Shown here: one piece after another, positions 60,601 to 64,000 of the stretch
Position numbering within the stretch: position 1 is the first letter of the stretch
How the letters are laid out: each line of letters begins with the position of its first letter
NCBI RefSeq assembly: GCF_963678975.1
Contig: NC_089279.1
Location: 36,537,933-36,601,932 of the forward strand
Length of the DNA: 64,000 bases
From: Dysidea avara
Taxonomy: Eukaryota; Porifera; Demospongiae; Dictyoceratida; Dysideidae
Reading direction: 5' to 3'
The notes under the pieces: model-generated
Database searches by the model: none
Told to the model about the DNA's origin: nothing
What the model saw: the letters and a program-made list of their open reading frames with translations, nothing else
Made by a program: the position numbers and the translations under genes

Positions 60601-63597
60601 ACCAAACCAAGAACTAGTGAGCCTTCCATTATGTAGCACTATCCACAGTTCACTATCAGACTGCGTACGAGTAGCAGCTTCTATTGCTTCCACTTGACTG
60701 TTAGAAAGCTGCATGCTACTAATGAAGCGATGACAATCAACTACAGATGGATCAACTTGTACAGCATGTGTTTCACTGTTCCATGTTTTGTGTGAGAATA
60801 AAACATGATTCCAAAGACTAGGATTATTGATCTCTGCAGCAGGCTGCAAACATCTAGGGTTTGGCGAGTCACGCCAAAACTGCTGTAGGCCTGTATTGGG
60901 TACAGAATTCTGCAAATCTGTCAATAACAAATGTAAATGGTTTCGATCAATTTCAACGCGATGTTCTGGTAAACGTGGATCAAATGAGCTTCTCTTGATT
61001 TCACTAACTCCTTGTGTTTCAGATCTAGGGGTGTCACCATGACTAGGTTTCACAAATTTCATATTCCGTGCACATTCTGGAGAAACAATTTTTTTTGGCG
61101 CTTGATGCCAAGCCATAGGTTGCGAAGTCTTTGATAATTCTGATGGTAATTCCTCATCATTAGCATGATAATCAATAAAAAACAAAAGAGCTGCAATGTG
61201 ATTGCATGCCTGACCTAACCTATAAAGTACATAGTGTACATAATACATAAATTTTGCACCTATCATTGTATTGCCTTTAAACTATTATATATATATATGG
61301 GACTATGGTGGGGATTTGACATAGCATAAGGCCCAGTTTCAACAGGGGATTATTTGATGCTGTATAGAAAGTACAAAAACAAAAAATACTTGGGCACTTA
61401 ATGAATAGATGTCCAATACTTTTCCCCTGTAAAGCTCCACCTATGCCCAAGGGAGTGGGGCGATACAATTATAGGTGCATTACACCCACTGGTCACTTAC
61501 CCTGATACACAAGAACATTTCCCAGCATACACGTCGCCATTGTCACCATTGACTGCAACATACACCTCAAGTGGAGTCTCACAAGACAGGGAATGATATA
61601 CATAGGCTCTGAAGTACAGGACTCTCCAATTTAAATCATTGCTGACAGGACATTGATACAGCCATACATTCTTTACAAAGCCGTCATAAAAGAACTTAAA
61701 GGCTTTCAACTGCCTGTACGCATTCATGCTTTGCATATCAAACGTCTTGTCCCTTCCATACACAAGATATACTACCAAATTCATTAAGGTGAACTCCATC
61801 AGTATTCCAGACAACTTCTTTTCCCACCAAGTCACACTCGCAAAAGATGGCAGGCTGCGAAGGACGCGCTTTGTTTCTTCAGTCAAGTAAGATATGGTGG
61901 TGATATCATCTGACTCGGGATTTCCACACTGCAAAGCCCCCAATACGAGCCATCCCCATAATTCGATCGATAATGTCATCCTTTCTAATGGAACCGGTTA
62001 AACGAACGTGAACTTCCTTAGCGAGCGTCTTCAATTCTTGCACCTTCAGCTTCTGCAACAATGTAGCAAGCAACTCTACTTCTTCATCAACCAGCTCCTG
62101 GCCTCGGAAAAGTAATTCCTTGGCTTCACAGAGCACCGCCATTGTTGCGTTGCCTACCAACGTGACTAATTCCGGATTTTACGGACAACTTCGTTATACT
62201 GGAAAAACGTCTATACAAAACACACATACATTGAGATGAAGCAATAAGTTAACATCTTTTAAATTCATGGTGTTTTATTGCACAGTCATGATCACTTACC
62301 AACTCTGATTGTAATTGTGCTCCATTGGTTGCTGCGCTTTCCAGTGGCTACATAATAATAAATTGAAATAGACTATTTATTATTGACACTTACTATTCCT
62401 AGTTTGGTCTGTTTTAAACTGCTCCAACTGTTGTCTTCTATCAGTCATCCATATTTCTCGTATTTGCGTACCAACACTATGGGCATCTCCTTCAGCAAAC
62501 ACCTTTTCTAATTCGTCTTTTCCAACTTCCTCTATTCTATCAACTATGGCACACATTTCATCATGCTGCTCTTCAGCTAATGTTACTTCACTTTTCTCGT
62601 ATCTTTTGAGCTTGATCTTGTCATTGTTTCTTTCAATAAGAGTGTTCTGTTTCCTTTTTAATTGGCTTGCAGGTGACATATACTTTAACTTGGCTTTTGA
62701 TGATGGAGCCTGCCTTTTGATTTTGTGGGATGGACTTTCGGATAGAGTACGTTTCCTTTGAAGGTCGAGATATGCTTTCAGACGCTTGCAAGCAGAGCAC
62801 ATCACTACTTTGGCATACCTGTCAACCACAGGGGAGTTGACTGGTAGTTGAAACCACAATCTGCAGTTCACCGAGTCAACTCGTTTAAAGGGAGTTGACG
62901 AATGCCTGACTGACTTCAAGTGGTACCGAATGACATCGTGATAATATTCTTCATAATGCTCGTAATCAATTCCAGGACAGAATTTATATGGTGATTGACT
63001 TGATAACATGAGACATAATTCATGTACATCTGTTTCACATTGCAATAAGCCTGACTGCAAATGACAACCCAAAATGTTAATTGCATATTCATTTCCTTTG
63101 ATCACCAAGTGTATTCTCGAAGTAAGCCCAAAAGGTGGATGTTGGTGAATTTCTCTCTGTGTGACAGTTAGTGTTGGCTCTTTTGTATCTCCAGTGTACC
63201 CTAGTGCAAAGACCAGCTCTGGAAAATTCCGTTCTTCGCTTAAGCAGATTTGTTCTAATTGAAGCTTGCCAACTGACAATGAGTTAGAACACACTAACGA
63301 AGTTGGCAGGGCTGGCTGAGTCTCCATCTGTTCTGAATTACTCACGTCTTCTTGTGACCTCGAGATCGAGTCCAACGCTCTTGGTGTTGAGGGTTGTCTT
63401 GACAGAGTTCCTTGGTCTTCTGTCCCACTCGTCTCACCCACAGCCAAATAGCCACGAGGCGCTTCACTGAGTAGTTCCTCATCACCATAGAGAATATCTC
63501 GAGACGAAGAAAATAGCTCTAGGAGTCTAGACGTCGACCGTTTCTCGCTCGTGCGATGTGGCGTTTCGTCACCCGCCATTTCTCTTGTTGAAACCAT
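54615..63597 (-). CDS. P-like transposase, eight exons, 915 residues
   Basis: Exons: 63,597-62,394, 62,347-62,300, 56,646-56,498, 56,388-55,888, 55,838-55,608, 55,309-55,081, 55,049-54,972 and 54,922-54,615. All junctions are GT-AG and agree in phase (total 2,748 nt). Catalytic candidates of the RNase H-like fold are D475 (VLIFDEVKV), D578 (LLVCDGCPANL) and E852 (GSAVESLFSQFK), as in P/THAP9 transposases. Residues about 265-330 have a CSACKRL pair, basic clusters and a SPASQLKRKQNTLIERN helix likely to form a coiled coil. No N-terminal THAP zinc finger is present, unlike classic P transposases. Role: cuts and joins element ends in the nucleus. The second intron now holds a 5.6-kb ISL2EU element and the fifth a MITE, yet both splice sites survive. 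An alternative donor for exon 3 near 56,452 gave a phase conflict. Confidence 0.88.
55351..55595. mobile_element. 245-bp MITE of the P-like family inside the transposase intron
   Basis: Starts CAAGAGTTAATAATACC and ends CATGTTATTAACTCTTG. Perfect 7-bp duplication CTTCATA flanks it (55,344-55,350; 55,596-55,602). It lies five bases after the GT of the intron following exon 5, leaving the donor GTACA intact. Same end sequence and duplication length as its host element. Confidence 0.88.
56718..59704 (+). CDS. THAP-domain DDE transposase of ISL2EU element
   Basis: Exons 56,718-57,348 and 58,677-59,704 join in phase 1 to give 552 residues. Residues 1-64 form a THAP zinc finger (C5, C10, C61, H64), which binds the element's ends. 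A basic, charged helix follows (RRAKSQTERRRKEERDALEL). The second exon holds a DDE_Tnp_4/HARBI-like core: D386 (VIIDCYEIECQRP), D461 (MIMADKGFD) and E509 (IHVERAIGRGRRF), with the typical GCTPTGLISFVSEAWGG stretch. The ATG lies at the inner edge of the left terminal repeat. The 1.3-kb intron is mostly a 1.0-kb MITE. It runs opposite to, and within an intron of, the P-like transposase gene. Confidence 0.88.
57562..58580. mobile_element. 1.0-kb MITE in the THAP-DDE transposase intron
   Basis: Ends (T)AGTCTCACGTAGCCAGACC and the exact inverse, with further pairing (CAGGGGCTTATTGATTCCA with its inverse). ACTT occurs next to both ends (57,559-57,562; 58,580-58,583) and may be a 4-bp duplication. 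Inside, an inverted pair ATGCAATGTCACAATAA / TATTGTGACATTGCAT (about 57,724 and 58,431) and a diverged direct duplication (57,985-58,100; 58,130-58,245) hint at more nesting. Confidence 0.7.
59967..62142 (-). pseudogene. ISL2EU second gene: SAP-SWIM-YqaJ nuclease, two frameshifts
   Basis: Exon 1 runs from ATG at 62,142 to 61,501. It starts with a SAP-like helix pair (LATLLQKLKVQELKTLAKEV..GSIRKDDIIDRIM) and ends in a SWIM zinc motif that is completed across the intron (KCSCVSG / LGQACNHIA). Exon 2 runs from 61,219 to 59,967 with the YqaJ/lambda-exonuclease-type core: LHNGRLTSSWFGKIL, MRWGKENEAKARQCYLE, GASSDGKILC, CLEIKCPYSIKS, YYAQVQGEMAIL. The acidic residues and the EIK and QVQ motifs of the nuclease are present. 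Two single-base insertions break it: a run of five C at 61,937-61,941 (four expected) and GGG at 60,265-60,267 (two expected). Correct frames resume after each. Both are in homopolymers, so sequencing error is possible. Predicted role: DNA end processing during transposition. Confidence 0.82.
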
Positions 63598-63716
63598 CTG
63601 AGGCTGAGTATCGAAGGAAACAGTCTTATGGCATCCATCACTAGACTAGAACGAAGTGTCGATTCCAGCAATAATCACCTGTAAAATCCGCGACAAAATA
63701 CGGAGTTATGCAGAAT

Positions 63717-63797
63717 GAATCCCTTTGAATTCACGGGATCATTTTTTACAGGCCTATACGGAGTTAGACACTCTCCCTCCCATATTATTAACTCTTG
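63717..63797 (-). repeat. Right terminal inverted repeat of P-like element
   Basis: Inverse of 52,879-52,959 with two mismatches; ends TATTATTAACTCTTG. The transposase start codon is 120 bp inside it, so promoter activity is probably in or next to this repeat. Confidence 0.92.
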
Positions 63798-64000
63798 CTA
63801 CTATGAATTAACCAACTATGTATTACTACTTTACAATAGGGTAGTTTTGGGTTGTGCAATAATATTATAGCTAATTCTCGCATTTCGTAATTCATGAAAT
63901 ATTTGTAATTCGTTCAATTATGTTGCTATGCACTGCTGTAATTCATGAAAATGTGGACTTGTTTGTTCATGTTTAACTATTCTCCCAGTTCATTTGGAGA
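63798..64000 (+). repeat. Right half of host repeat
   Basis: Continues the repeat interrupted at 52,878: CTACTATGAATTAACCAACT, GGGTAGTTTTGGGTTGTGCA and GTTGCTATGCACTGCT, matching 35,290-35,440 (inverted) and 11,143-11,210. The last 50 bp of the window are unassigned. Confidence 0.85.

Larger units (their letters stand above)
56650..62213. mobile_element. ISL2EU-type DNA transposon nested in the P-like element
   Basis: Ends TAGACGTTTTTCCAGTGTAA... and the inverse, with imperfect inverted homology over about 66 bp, flanked by TA (56,648-56,649; 62,214-62,215). It encodes a THAP-DDE transposase on the plus strand and a YqaJ-type nuclease on the minus strand; that gene pair is characteristic of ISL2EU (IS4EU) elements. 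Both start codons lie within or just inside the terminal repeats. The nuclease gene has two one-base insertions; the transposase looks intact. Confidence 0.88.
52879..63797. mobile_element. 10.9-kb P-like DNA transposon (autonomous, carries nested elements)
   Basis: Bounded by 81-bp terminal inverted repeats (52,879-52,959; 63,717-63,797; two mismatches) starting CAAGAGTTAATAATATGGGA. A 7-bp target duplication CTACTAT is confirmed by two empty sites (11,047-11,260; 35,250-35,530). It carries a plus-strand gene of unknown function (53,065-54,534) and a convergent minus-strand P-like transposase gene (63,597-54,615). Later insertions within it are an ISL2EU-type element (56,650-62,213) and a 245-bp MITE (55,351-55,595). 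Without these the element is about 5.1 kb. Canonical P elements make 8-bp duplications, so 7 bp may mark a distinct lineage. Confidence 0.9.

Overview
The window looks like AT-rich, intron-containing metazoan DNA, most probably from a sponge. The evidence is a DEATH-NACHT-LRR gene of the type expanded in sponges, a ZU5-like fragment of a sponge style, a metazoan K-Cl cotransporter gene with many exons, and a very dense load of DNA transposons, MITEs and non-LTR retroelements. There are no operons, bacterial genes or CRISPR arrays. I recognised no tRNA or rRNA genes by eye.

Layout. 0-15 kb is repeat-rich. It holds a decayed THAP9/P-like transposase (4.1-5.8 kb), a broken Rab GTPase gene whose two recognisable exons face opposite ways and whose last exon carries a hAT-type MITE (5.8-6.5 kb), a MITE with a 9-bp target duplication (9.0-9.5 kb) and a 1.4-kb fold-back element (13.9-15.3 kb). 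The fold-back ends 58 bp before the start codon of the one host gene that looks intact, a four-exon NLR-like gene (15,357-18,134). 18-26 kb has tandem repeats, a LINE relic and hairpin elements. A K-Cl cotransporter (SLC12A4-7-like) gene on the minus strand spans 49.6 to 26.1 kb. Its first three exons lie at 49.1-49.6 kb and the rest at 26.1-34.4 kb. The intervening 14.7 kb is filled with transposable elements, the exons for membrane segments 2 to about 6 are not visible, and there are several lesions, so it is probably a pseudogene. That interval contains a hAT-like element with a LINE nested in it (34.7-38.8 kb), an RTE-like LINE relic (38.9-40.3 kb) and a decayed large transposon with a DDE-like protein, a Ulp1-like protease and a PHD finger (42.1-46.7 kb).

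The most striking object is at 52,879-63,797: a 10.9-kb P-like DNA transposon with 81-bp terminal inverted repeats and a 7-bp target duplication. It sits in an interspersed repeat that has two empty copies elsewhere in the window (about 11.1 and 35.4 kb). It carries an unrecognised 419-residue gene on the plus strand and, converging on it, an eight-exon 915-residue transposase gene whose exon phases all match. A complete ISL2EU-type element (56,650-62,213; THAP-DDE transposase plus SAP-SWIM-YqaJ nuclease) has inserted at the TA of a splice acceptor in that gene and the duplicated TA rebuilds the acceptor. A small MITE of the outer element's own family sits a few bases inside a later intron. 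Two more members of the family, both with 7-bp duplications, lie at 0.7 and 31.4-32.1 kb. The nesting gives a relative order of insertion: BEL-like relic and interspersed repeat, then the P-like element, then ISL2EU and the MITEs within it.
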